Shown piece after piece: positions 30,066-41,610 of a stretch of 64,000 nt of DNA (position 1 is the stretch's first letter; the number at the start of each line of letters is the position of its first letter). The position numbers and the translations under genes are program-made. The notes under the pieces were generated by a model. It did no database searches. It had not been told where the DNA came from and saw nothing but the letters and a program-made list of their open reading frames with translations. Location: NCBI GenBank assembly GCA_022495995.1, contig JAFEMH010000932.1, forward strand, positions 62,001 to 126,000, read 5' to 3'. Origin of the DNA: Adenophora triphylla var. japonica. Taxonomy: Eukaryota; Streptophyta; Magnoliopsida; Asterales; Campanulaceae.

Positions 30066-32797
30066 TAAAGCCCAGTCATACTGCAGTTTTCCGATCAAAT
30101 GAACTCCCAAAAATCCAGCCACTGCTAATCTCTGTTGAATCTCGGTGGGAGTGATGTGAAGTCAACACAGAAGCATCAAAAGACTCAGGATCAATAAAAG
30201 TATCCATCTGTTAATCAAAACAACACAAACACAAGTATTATTTTCACAAATCAAATACTCTAGGAAGTGTTATTTTCACAAGTATTATTTTCACAAATCA
30301 ATACAAACACAAATATTACTTTCACAAATCAATACTTTAAGAAATACTCACAATACAAAATATCCGCAAATTTTGATTAAAAATAAACCATACTCTAGTA
30401 AATACTCACAAATCAATTCAAATACAACCAAAATTCTAACATTTGTTCAAATAAATACTATTTCAATTTAATGAATGGAAAAAACTTAGCAAAAAACACC
30501 CAAAATTCATTCAAACACATCCTAAAATTATTCAAATTCAACTTTAAATCCTAAATTTACAAGCACAACTCATTCTAACTTTCAAAAAATGGAAATATGG
30601 AGAAGAGAATGAAAACTTACGTATCAATTTTGAATAATCAATTGACTACAGGGGTTTTGAATTTGGGTTAATCTGGACAAAATTTGTTCTTCCTTTCTCT
30701 TCTTCTTCCTTGGTTTTTTTTTTTGGTTTCTTTTGCAATATGTCAAACTCGCTGAACAGAAGTTGCTGAGTCGCTTAAACTCGCCAAATCAAATGGTGAG
30801 TTCAATTTTCATGTCATTTTGTTTTAATTGCAGAAATAATTACTGGAAATTAAAAAAAAAAAAAAAACTAAACTCGCCATACCATTTAGTAAGTTTCAGC
30901 GCACAAAATTAAAATTCGCTATTCTATTTAGCGAGTTTCAAAAAATGGAAAATTTGACAAATAATTTGGAAGAGTTATTATTTTGAGAATTATAGCTTTA
31001 AAAGTGAATAATTTGAGAAAAAAATATATTTGGAGAGAGGTTGTATTGCAATGGAGTTATACGAAATTATAGTATTCCTCCATAATATCCATTTTCAATA
31101 AATTATTGTTTGAAAATGAATATCATTTTCAAAAATAACTATCTCCTTACATTCTTTTATCAAAAGTAAACATTTGAACATTCATTTTTAAGGGCGAATT
31201 AATACTCCCTCTACCCATATTACTTCTTTCTCTTTTGCGTGCCCCATAAGAATAAGAAGAAAATTGTTATATAGGCTCATAAATTTGTTGAGTAAACCCG
31301 TATTATTAAACCCACCTCAAACAAATTAAATAAACCTCCATTCATCCATTTTTGCCCGTTTAAACTATTTAATACACTCACCCACCCACACACACCCACA
31401 AAACACATGGTAAACACACATCATTTACTCCCTCCTTCACCCAAACTCAAGTATTCTCTCCCCAATTTCACCCTAAAATTTCATTTTCTTTCACCTCTCA
31501 ATCCTCTCACAATCACTCCAGTTTTAGGGCTAAAAAGAAGGAAAGTATATCAAGAATTCATGTTTTGTCAAATTTGGGAAAACAAGGTAAGTTTTTACAA
31601 TGTCATTTGGTATATTTTCATATATTTGCATAAAAATCGATTTATAGTTGATAAATCATTTATGTATTTCATAAATTAGGACCTTTTAAAAAAATTGGAC
31701 AAATATTGGTTAGATCTGCAATTTGTGAGGTCGGCCATGGAGGTCCGATTTAGTTGGTCGGCCATGGCGGTCCGATTCAGCTTAAATGGTCGGCCATGGT
31801 TGTTATTTTTCTTCTTTTTCTCTAGACTTTCATTTCCAACAGATTCTTGAAAGTATAGAGAGATTGACTTTACTTTGTATGTCCCCAACGTTCACAAACG
31901 ATCGTCATTCGAGTAGACAAATTAAGGCTCCCGTTGTCTGACCGGCCTATAACGATGACAAATTCATGATCTTTTCCCTTTTTATGCACCCAATCAAACA
32001 TTACGTTTTGGTCTCAAAAATATAAAAACATTGTGAATTTTAGTGTATATTCTCTCAAAACAGCTTCAAAATCAACAACCATATAGCTGTTGTCACCCAT
32101 TGAACATTGCAACGATTAAAAGAAACGATTAGGGGGAGATATGTCGAGAAAACTAGATCGGCCAGAAGTGATCGGAAAATTTGGAGAGGTCTGCGGGGTG
32201 TGGCCGATTTTTATTAAAATATCAACATGGTGTGAGTAACTTTTTTATGTTTGCCAGACGGGTTTGTCTGCTTTTTTAAATAACATTGGCAAACCAGAGC
32301 CGATTTTCAACTCAGATTCGGCCTTGTATGATCGATTGTTATTTTTTTGTCGGTAGGTTATGGCTGAAACTGATCCACCTCCGACCAAATTTTCGCCACG
32401 AACTTAGAATTTCACATAAAAAAACTTGGCACATTTATATATGGTTAGAGAGTCAACAAAACTTACATTAACTTTCGTTTGAATAGTCATTTCATCTTTG
32501 ATACTTGCTTTGAGCTTTTAACAAAATATGGTGTAGGAAGTACCTTTGAGTTATGAGATATTTTTTTAGTGTTGATAGGAGAGAGGGGTAAGAAATCAAT
32601 AAAAGTCAAAATGGGGAGAGTGTGGCGAAATGGGTGAAAATTTAATGGGGGATGAAGGGAAGATGAAAACATAATGGTGGTAAATAAATGAGTTTAATAT
32701 GTTACAAGTGTATATAACAATGAGTTGAGGAGAGAAAATACGGGCGTATGAGTTTAGGATTAATCGAGTCATTTTCTTGGATGACAATCTATATTAC
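30066..32797. other. AT-rich intergenic or transposon-derived sequence
   Basis: No gene recognised in about 2.7 kb. Contents: CAAATCAATAC-type words repeated at 30240-30420, a TAGCGAGTTT/AACTCGC set of short repeats at 30745-30950, a half Stowaway-like end (ACTCCCTCTACCC) near 31203, and three GGTCGGCCATGG boxes (separate entry). Confidence 0.5.
31729..31799 (+). repeat. Three GGTCGGCCATGG boxes
   Basis: GGTCGGCCATGG occurs at 31729, 31756 and 31788 (steps 27 and 32 bp), two copies followed by (A/C)GGTCCGATT. More GGCC/GGCCGA words are found to about 32330. The boxes resemble the TTCGGC..GGCCGCCAAT repeats at 43330-43550. Confidence 0.6.
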
Positions 32798-33424
32798 TGT
32801 GAGGACCCCGACCCGGAACCTACACGTGTCCCAAGCTGGAGCATCCTCAAACTAATCCAATTTTTCCTAATCTTTTAAAACTTTTATTTAACTTTCAAAA
32901 TTAAATACAATTATTATAACCATTTAAAAATAAATCTACACCTTTTCACAATGGAGAAATAATTGACCAACTTAGAAAGTAAGAAACTGTTTTAGTTACA
33001 AAAGGGCCTCGGTTATAACATAAAATGAAGATTTATAAATACAATTCCGTAATTGAATTATACCAAAGCACACTTTCTATACCAACCTAATCATACCCCG
33101 ACAATTCTCACAATATAACTTCCAAACTCCTCACCGCCCTTACTTGGTGGTCCACTGTCTCGGAATCTAAAAACAGTAAAGGGAGAGGGGTGAGAATAAA
33201 TCTCAGCAAGCTATTATGAATGCAGCAATATGCCATATAAGATGCAACACATAACAAGTTGCATATAACACGTTGGAAAAGCTGTAAACACCTTACATTA
33301 CCATGGTTTACCTTTTCCCGTCTGAACGATAGTCGTACAACATTGGGTATAATAATACTCCAATCTTATTCCGTGAATGTATATCCACCGAATCAATATC
33401 ATATAACAAACGAGAGAGTAATAA

Positions 33425-33720
33425 ATACCCCAGACAATCGAGATAGTTATTGTCATAACTCATCTCCAGTGAACTGCTTAGGCATTATTCACAAACAAAT
33501 CGTACAACTGAGATAGTTATCGTCATAACTCATCCCTTATGAACCGCTTAGGCAATATTCATAAACCCCGAACAACCGAGATAGTTATTGTCATAACTCA
33601 TCTCCCGTGAACCGCTTAGGCATATTCACCGTAAACGACCCCCTAACAACCGAGATAGTTATTGACATAACTCATCTCACCGTGAACCGCTTAAAGCAAT
33701 ATTCACCGAAGCAACCCTCC
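33425..33720. repeat. Tandem repeat within the LTR, ~60-70-bp units
   Basis: Four units built of GAGATAGTTATTGTCATAAC, TCATCTCC.GTGAACCGCTTA and GGCATATTCAC. The same block is at about 39640-39935 in the other LTR, where small indels differ. Confidence 0.9.
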
Positions 33721-34057
33721 AACCACCGGTATACCGAAGTCAGTACATATCATAAACTTGCAATATAAATCCACAAAGGGGATAAGCAACATAGCAACAT
33801 GGTAATATATACTCATATTTAACAATTATCATAGTGCAACATTTATTCAACACACTATGCATAATATAAACAGTGTATATGAACTCAATGTAAGGCAAGG
33901 AAATATCATCAATCCATCCTACAAGGTCATTATACAATAAAACAAGGCCTCTATGAAGGTTCAAGCTCAATTTACTAAGTGGGAGTCACAATCTATAAGG
34001 GACCAAACAATGTTGCTAACAAATTCCGGTTATGATTTACAGTTAAACTTCACGGGG

Positions 34058-34168
34058 TCTTGGGCGACCGCCCATACCTCTTGGGCGACCGCCCAAGAGG
34101 CTTTACAAGGCACTCTAAATTCTGGACACATGGGCGGCCGCTCACGCCCCCTTGGGCGACCGCCCAAG
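34058..34168. repeat. CTTGGGCGACCGCCCAAG palindromes in LTR
   Basis: Perfect or near-perfect copies of the 18-bp palindrome lie at about 34059, 34079 and 34151, with a half-related TGGGCGGCCGCTCACGCCC at 34131. Same cluster at about 40273-40379 in the 5' LTR. This is the only GC-rich island in an AT-rich LTR. Confidence 0.75.
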
Positions 34169-35397
34169 TGCCGGATCCATGAATTCCCAGGTTTCCCAAA
34201 TTGTAATCTCTTACCATTTTCTTTCACTTCCCAAGTTTTCCTTCTACTCTACATTAAAAATCAACAAGAAGATTTCCTAGCTTCACCAAGTTCACCCTAA
34301 ATCATGCAACCCCAAAATAAAGAATTCTAAGTCATTTATCATTCTACATTTTACCCATTTTATACCCTCTAAATCATCTTCCAAGAACATTATCCTCAAC
34401 CAAATTCATTTACCCATTTTCTAACTCATGTAAGGTTCTAAAGCATGTAACACCCATTAATATAACAAGAACAACATTTATAATTTATGATCATTCATAA
34501 GAAGGAAAGTCATAACAATTTACATACTAAGCCATGTAACCCAAAAATGATTAAATCTTATATCATTTACCCTTTGAATCACTACCCATTTCACTATCAC
34601 TTTCCAAGTATAAATTTCATAATTTAATTAACCCATTTGCTTACCTTCTTGACCCATTTTCCTAACCAACCACAACATTTTATTTCCTTACCAAATTTCT
34701 CAACATCCAAGAAAGTTTCTAAGGCCTCAAAATAACCATTTTAACAATAATAACAACATCAATAGTTTATGAACATTTAAAGAAAGGAAGTCATAATAAC
34801 TCACCTTAGGAATTAAGAGGTGGATTAAGGATCTTCTTGGCTTGATCAACTCTCCTAGATGCACCCATCACAAATGTACTCTTGGATTGAAAAATGAAGA
34901 AGGATTGCACTTTGTAGGAGTTTAGAAAGCAAGGCTTTCAACTAAAGCTTCCATGGATTTTTGGAGAAGGAAGAAGAAGAAAATGAAGGAGAAATAATGA
35001 GGAGGATGGAGTGTTGGAAGGATGAAGGAAGTATGGGAGGTATAAAGGGAGTATGGGGAGAGTGAGGGGAAAGTAAGGGAACCTTTGACTTAGGAGGGTA
35101 AAGGGGAGTAAATTAGGGAAAGGCCCCCCACACCATACTTCCACAATTAAATTCTTTCACTATTTTAAAATAATTCCTCCCAATTCATAACATTTTATTT
35201 GTTCATTTTATTACCACTCCACCCTATTACTTTATTTATTTTCTATTCTTATTTTTCCTTTAGAACATTATTTATTTTCTTATCATTTTATCCTAATATA
35301 AGAAATCACAGATAAAAATGAACACATAATATTATCAATAATATTAAAAACATATAATATTATACTAAAACTAGTACCTAGGGTTAGGGTCGTTACA

Positions 35398-35413
35398 CTC
35401 ACTCCCCCTTAAA
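35398..35413 (-). other. Polypurine tract
   Basis: The minus strand reads TTTAAGGGGGAGTGAG directly before the 3' LTR, the usual chromovirus form. Confidence 0.8.
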
Positions 35414-38400
35414 GAAAATTCGTCCCGAATTTGACTACCACTTCCTAACTGTTCAACCCGCCTCGGTTACTTATGTATACCTCAGACTCCAATTCCCAAA
35501 TAGTCTCTCCAATGTTGTGATTTCTTCCCCAAGATTCTAATTCCATTAATGATACGATATTACAACTTAATGTTCCAAGAATACCTTACAATTATCACTA
35601 ACCCGAATTTTCACGACCTCAACAACAAGATAAATAAATAGAAGTATTACAACTTATGTCACCAAATATATTACAATATCACATTAAAACTTCAATTACT
35701 CTATAAGCTTCTCCAAGCCAGTCGATAAGTCAAATCACCAACCTTTTCTAAAGCTTCAAATGGATTAACGAACTTTGGCGCCAATTTACCTTAGGCCTTG
35801 CCTCTCCAAACTCACCCCAACAAATTAGAGATCAATATTTTCTTCCCAAACTATGCCTCATACGGTTTTGTCTCAATGTTAGAATGATAACTACTATTAT
35901 ACGCACTTAACCACTGGTAACCATACGTCCTATTGACTACTAACATCCATTGTTCATGCCCGTAGCATATCATCAACCATAAGTAATGATTCCTCAAATT
36001 TTTACAAGGTTAAACTTAATAGCATTCCTACCTTCCCAAAAGGACCTTCCCGAACGATGTCTATCCAATCCATTTAACACTATGGGTTTATACAATCGAA
36101 CTATCCCCTAACATATGTGAGGACTTTATTAATAACATCTCATCAAGCTATATATATAACGAGTAGAAAATATAATTCAATGTAACTCAATCACAAAATC
36201 TATAGTGATAATACTCTCAAGTTCAACCTAGAACTCTAAATATTTTAATAAATCTTCTAATGTCAATATTCTATTATCACAATTCAATGTTTCCATTATG
36301 CCAAAGTCCAGTGACAGATCAGTATTCAAATCAAATGGTTGGCCGCCCACAACGGAGCCGCTCCAACTCCAAAACAAAAACTGAGCTTACCGCGACCGAC
36401 ACAATAACAACCCCACAATTTTTTTTTTTTGAATCATTTCTCGGATCAAAACTTGAATACAATTAATCATTATAGGGAAACTAGGTTGCATTTTCTACTT
36501 GCTTCTGAACAATTTACATCTTTAGGATACCCATTCTTTCTAAAAATTACAACATCTTTCCGAATTCCAAAGGATAATATAAAAAGAGATTCAAAGAGAC
36601 CCAAATGGTTTATTTATTTAAAACCGGCCCATACCAGTTTTAATTAACTAAACCACTCACAGTTTAAGAAATTTCAAAAGATTGATAAGCTAACAAAATA
36701 ACTCGAGTGATTTAATTATCTACAACCGTCCCATACCAGTGGTAGATAGTTAAATTACTCACAGATTTTAATTTACACGAAAATGGGTTACTGACCTTAT
36801 TAAATCAACTATCCCCGAAGGGCACAATTGCTCATACCGAAGTTCAATATACAATCCAAAGTTTTAAAGCACATTTAAAACAATTCTAACATAATACTCT
36901 TGTTTAACTTCTATTTATAGTGTAGCCACCACTCATAATATTTTTACTTAGTTGAATTCCTTATAAGAAAACACAATCTCGTAATACTTATTACTATCTC
37001 CGATAAATACACTAAACATTCATTAAGGTTATAAACTTGGCAAAGCATCCTCAATTCAATAATTCTTCAAGTTGAATATTCAACACCTTTACTTAATGTG
37101 AGTCATCTATTCCCTACCTTTGATATTGGTATTGTACTTAGCAACAACATATTGTAAACATCTAGTTCCCAATCAAATACCATAATTTCTAAATAAGAAA
37201 ATATAATTGGAACTCTCATAGATCAATCATTCCCAAATTTCAATTAAACATTACGGTAAAATCTAACTTAACTCTCAATAACCATCAACAACTCAAAATC
37301 CGTATAACGTCAATATCTTTCAAGCATCACACTAATCCCTCATATGATTCACGTAACTAAGTCGACTTATAGTATATAATCATCCTAAAGTATCCGTCTT
37401 CCAAGAAGATTCATCCTCATTTTCTCAACTAATGATAATCAATTCTCAAAACGAACCATATACATATATTACCAATTTCTGAAGTTGATCCTTTAAATCA
37501 CCAATAACTGTATCTATTATACTTCTTCGTATTTACCCTATTTACCTCTCCATAACTAATACACAATCCACAAATCAAAACGGTCATACTATATATAAAT
37601 GTTGTCTTAAGTATATCCTTAAAGCAAATTTTCACTGTAATTGTAACACTCCGAAAAATTCAACTAATAACCATTGAGTATCCTACTAGTTTCTAAAATC
37701 AGTCATACAAATCGTCAACAAGTGCTAACGAATACTTATTCTTCACAGTTACCTATTTAAGATCTCTATAACCTTATAATTAACCACCAAGTATCATCTT
37801 TTCTAAATATAGTAACAATTTACCCTTATGGAGATTCACTACGCTCATTATCTTCTTTACCAAATAATTTTCCCAAAATGAATCATCAATTCTATCATCC
37901 CAATTAGTGTCCTCTATCTAGGAATCCGAATACTAAAATAGTACCTTATATCAATTCAAAGCCTCAATGTCCTGGTATGATACTTGATGAAAACCCATTT
38001 TTGAAACTCACATGAAAAACACCACTTAATCGACTCATAGGGTGATACCTCCTATAAGAATATCTGATCCCTTATTCAAACTAGTAGCCAGAATACCATC
38101 AGTCTCTCATTAGAGATTATACTTATAGCACATAAGGCAAAGATATCTTAGTTCCATAAGATCTCGTACTCGCGATATTTTATAACCCATATAATCCCAC
38201 TTAGACTATCACTTTCAATACTAGTCTCATAGATCTAGTCTCCCCATGAAACACCAATGAATCAATAATCATGCAATTATACCACCATAAACCACTCTTA
38301 ATTAGGTCATACACCTAACCTCAACTAAAAGTTTACCAATTCATTTACTACCGGTATACGAGATAATTCAAGGGTCCTTTACTCAAATATGACACATAAC

Positions 38401-38990
38401 TCAAATAACCTTCACATTCTTTAGATCATACTTTCGACATTTACGCATATATGACATAATAGCAATTAATAATTTATCCGCCTCAATTACACATGGAGGT
38501 AAATCAAACGTAGATAAGGAGACTCGCTTCTTGCGACAGTCCTCCTCAAACACAACAACTACTCAATTAATTCAGGTTAATATAACGATGATTCACGGAT
38601 TGGTAACTCGACCAAATCCATCGGCAATACATGCCCACATATGACACATCACAACCACCATGATAAACAAGAATGATTCGAGTTACTCTCCCATAGGAGT
38701 AGAACCTCTAGCACATAAGGCAACTCTCGGGCCATTTATGCAAATAAAAACGAAATGTAATGCCACATGAGAACGAAATGAACGGGGATTTATAAAAGTA
38801 TGACCCCTAACTCCGGAGACAGGTAATATACCTCAAATGATCGTGGAGGAATCCATCTCTCCATATTGCTCACATTACCTTGATCCTTTGGTTGGTCGTT
38901 ATTATTTGAACAAATTCCTGCATAATACTCTCGACGTCAGTTACCGCACACTCTCACTCAGCTAGACTCTACCCCGAGAATTCTAACCGA
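35414..38990 (-). pseudogene. Ruined interior with traces of Gypsy pol
   Basis: No long frame on either strand. At 35715-35780 (minus) a stretch reads KFVNPFEALEKVGDLTYRLA, the integrase C-terminal motif of chromovirus-type elements. At about 37690-37775 (minus) YRDLN, a stop, then VTVKNKYSLALVDDLYD matches the RT segment that follows the first catalytic motif. The order RT then integrase agrees with a minus-strand Gypsy element. The rest (gag, protease, RNase H) is too AT-rich and mutated to place by eye. Confidence 0.75.
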
Positions 38991-39003
38991 GCTCTGATAC
39001 CAA
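38991..39003 (-). other. Primer-binding site for initiator tRNA-Met
   Basis: The minus strand reads TTGGTATCAGAGC one base after the 5' LTR end, followed by TCGG. This is the standard tRNA-iMet primer site; it fixes the element's orientation. Confidence 0.9.
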
Positions 39004-39004
39004 C

Positions 39005-41610
39005 TGTGAGGACCCCGACCCGAAACCTACACGTGTCCCAAGCTGGAGCATCCTCAAACTAACCCAATTTTTCCTAATCTTTTAAAACTTTTATTTAACT
39101 TTCAAAATTAAATACAATTATTATAACCATTTAAAAATAAATCTACACCTTTTCACAATGGAGAAATAATTGACCAACTTAGAAAGTAAGAAACTGTTTT
39201 AGTTACACAAGGGCCTCGGTTATAACATAAAATGAAGATTTATAAATACAATTTCGTAATTGAATTATACCAAAGCACACTTTCTATACCAACCTAATCA
39301 TACCCCGACAATTCTCACAATATAACTTCCAAACTCCTGACCGCCCTTACTGGCCGGTCCAATTGTCTCGGAATCTAAAAACAGTAAAGGGAGAGGGGTG
39401 AGAATAAATCTCAGCAAGCTATTATGAATGCAGCAATATGCCATATAAGATGCAACACATAACAAGTTGCATATAACACGTTGGAAAAGCTGTAAACACC
39501 TTACATTACCTTGGTTTACCTTTTCCCGTCTCGAATGTAGTCGTACAACATTGGGTATAATAATACTCCAATCTTATTCCGTGAATGTATATCCACCGTA
39601 ATCAATATCATATAACAAACAGAGAGTAATAAATACCCCAAACAATCGAGATAGTTATTGTCGTAACTTCATCTCCAAAGTGAACTGCTTAGGCATTATT
39701 CACAAACAAATCGTACAACTGAGATAGTTATCGTCATAACTCATCCCTTATGAACTGCTTAGGCAATATTCATAAACCCCCGAACAACCGAGATAGTTAT
39801 TGTCATAACTTATCTCCTGTGAACTGCATAGGCATATTCACAAGAAACGACCCCCAACAACCGAGATAGTTATTGACATAACTTCATCTCCGTGAACCGC
39901 TTAAAGCAATATTCACCGTAAACAACCCTCCCAACCACCTAAGATACCGAAGTCCAAGACATATCATAAACTTGCAATATAAATCCACAAAGGGGATAAG
40001 CAACATAGCAACATGGTAATATATACTCATATTTAACAATTATCATAGTGCAACATTTATTCAACACACTATGCATAATATAAACAGTGTATATGAACTC
40101 AATGTAAGGCAAGGAAATATCATCAATCCATCCTACAAGGTCATTATACAATAAAACAAGGCCTCTATGAAGGTTCAAGCTCAATTTACTAAGTGGGAGT
40201 CACGATCTATAAGGGACCAAACAATGTTGCTAACAAATTCCGGTTATGATTTACGGCTAAACTTCACGGGGTCTTGGGCGACCGCCCATACCTCTTGGGC
40301 GATCGCCCAAGAGGCTTTACAAGGCACTCTAAATTCTGGACACATGGGCGGCCGCTCACGCCTTGGGCGACCGCCCAAGTGCCGGATCCATGAATTCCTG
40401 TGCTTCCCAAATTGTAATCTCTTACCATTTTCTTTCACTTCCCAAGTTTTCCTTCTACTCTACATTAAAAATCAACAAGAAGATTTCCTAGCTTCACCAA
40501 GTTCACCCTAAATCATGCAACCCCAAAATAAAGAATTCTAAGTCATTTATCATTCTACATTTTACCCATTTTATACCCTCTAAATCATCTTCCAAGAACA
40601 TTATCCTCAACCAAATTCATTTACCCATTTTCTAACTCATGTAAGGTTCTAAAGCATGTAACACCCATTAATATAACAAGAACAACATTTATAATTTATG
40701 ATCATTCATAAGAAGGAAAGTCATAACAATTTACATACTAAGTCATGTAACCCAAAAATGATTAAATCTTATATCATTTACCCTTTGAATCACTACCCAT
40801 TTCACTATCACTTTCCAAGTATAAATTTCATAATTTAATTAACCCATTTGCTTACCTTCTTGACCCATTTTCCTAACCAACCACAACATTCTATTTCCTT
40901 ACCAAATTTCTCAACATCCAAGAAAGTTTCTAAGGCCTCAAATAACCATTTTAACAATAATAACAACATCAATAGTTTATGAACATTTAAAGAAAGGAAG
41001 TCATAATAACTCACCTTAGGAATTAAGAGGTGGATTAAGGATCTTCTTGGCTTGATCAACTCTCCTAGATGCACCCATCAGAAATGTACTCTTGGATTGA
41101 AAAATGAAGAAGGATTGCACTTTGTAGGAGTTTAGAAAGCAAGGCTTTCAACTAAAGCTTCCATGGATTTTTTTTTGAGAAGGAAGAAGAAGAAAATGAA
41201 GGAGAAATAATGAGGAGGATGGAGTGTTGGAAGGATGAAGGAAGTATGGGAGGTATAAAGGGAGTATGGGGAGAGTGAGGGGAAAGTAAGGGAACCTTTG
41301 ACTTAGGAGGGTAAAGGGGAGTAAATTAGGGAAAGGCCCCCCACACCATACTTCCACAATTAAATTCTTTCACTATTTTAAAATAATTCCTCCCAATTCA
41401 TAACATTTTATTTGTTCATTTTATTACCACTCCACCCTATTACTTTATTTATTTTCTATTCTTATTTTTCCTTTAGAACATTATTTATTTTCTTATCATT
41501 TTATCCTAATATAAGAAATCACAGATAAAAATGAACACATAATATTATCAATAATATTAAAAACATATAATATTATACTAAAACTAGTACCTAGGGTTAG
41601 GGTCGTTACA
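39005..41610 (-). repeat. 5' LTR of the LARD-type Gypsy element
   Basis: 2606 bp, TGTAACGACC...CCTCACA on the minus strand. Directly abuts the truncated last PMD exon at 41611. Confidence 0.95.

Larger units (their letters stand above)
32798..35397 (-). repeat. 3' LTR of the LARD-type Gypsy element
   Basis: 2600 bp, aligning end to end with 39005-41610; differences are scattered single bases and short indels, mostly in the tandem-repeat block (33420-33720). Short frames in it recur in the other LTR and are not genes. Confidence 0.95.
32798..41610 (-). mobile_element. Non-autonomous Ty3/Gypsy (chromovirus-like) element, LARD type
   Basis: Minus-strand element with 2.6-kb LTRs (3' LTR 32798-35397, 5' LTR 39005-41610), each reading TGTAACGACC...CCTCACA. 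A tRNA-Met primer site (TTGGTATCAGAGC) follows the 5' LTR, and a polypurine tract AAGGGGGAG precedes the 3' LTR. The 3.6-kb interior has only faint traces of pol (RT and integrase C-terminus) and no usable frame. LTRs are nearly identical over 2.6 kb while the coding part is ruined: the copy probably moved with proteins supplied by a relative. The flanking 5 bp differ (ATTAC at left, TGCCA at right), so no target duplication is seen. It truncates the PMD gene at 41611. Confidence 0.92.

Noticed and set aside
31407..31679. 90-codon plus-strand frame
   Set aside because: Thr/Pro/Ser-rich AT-biased sequence without splice support or homology; not enough for a gene call.
33740..34300. Frames recurring at 39939-40511
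   Set aside because: Chance frames within the two LTRs of the LARD-type element.
35414..38990. A second intact retrotransposon gene set in the LARD interior
   Set aside because: Only short pol-like traces with stops are found on the minus strand; no usable frame on either strand.
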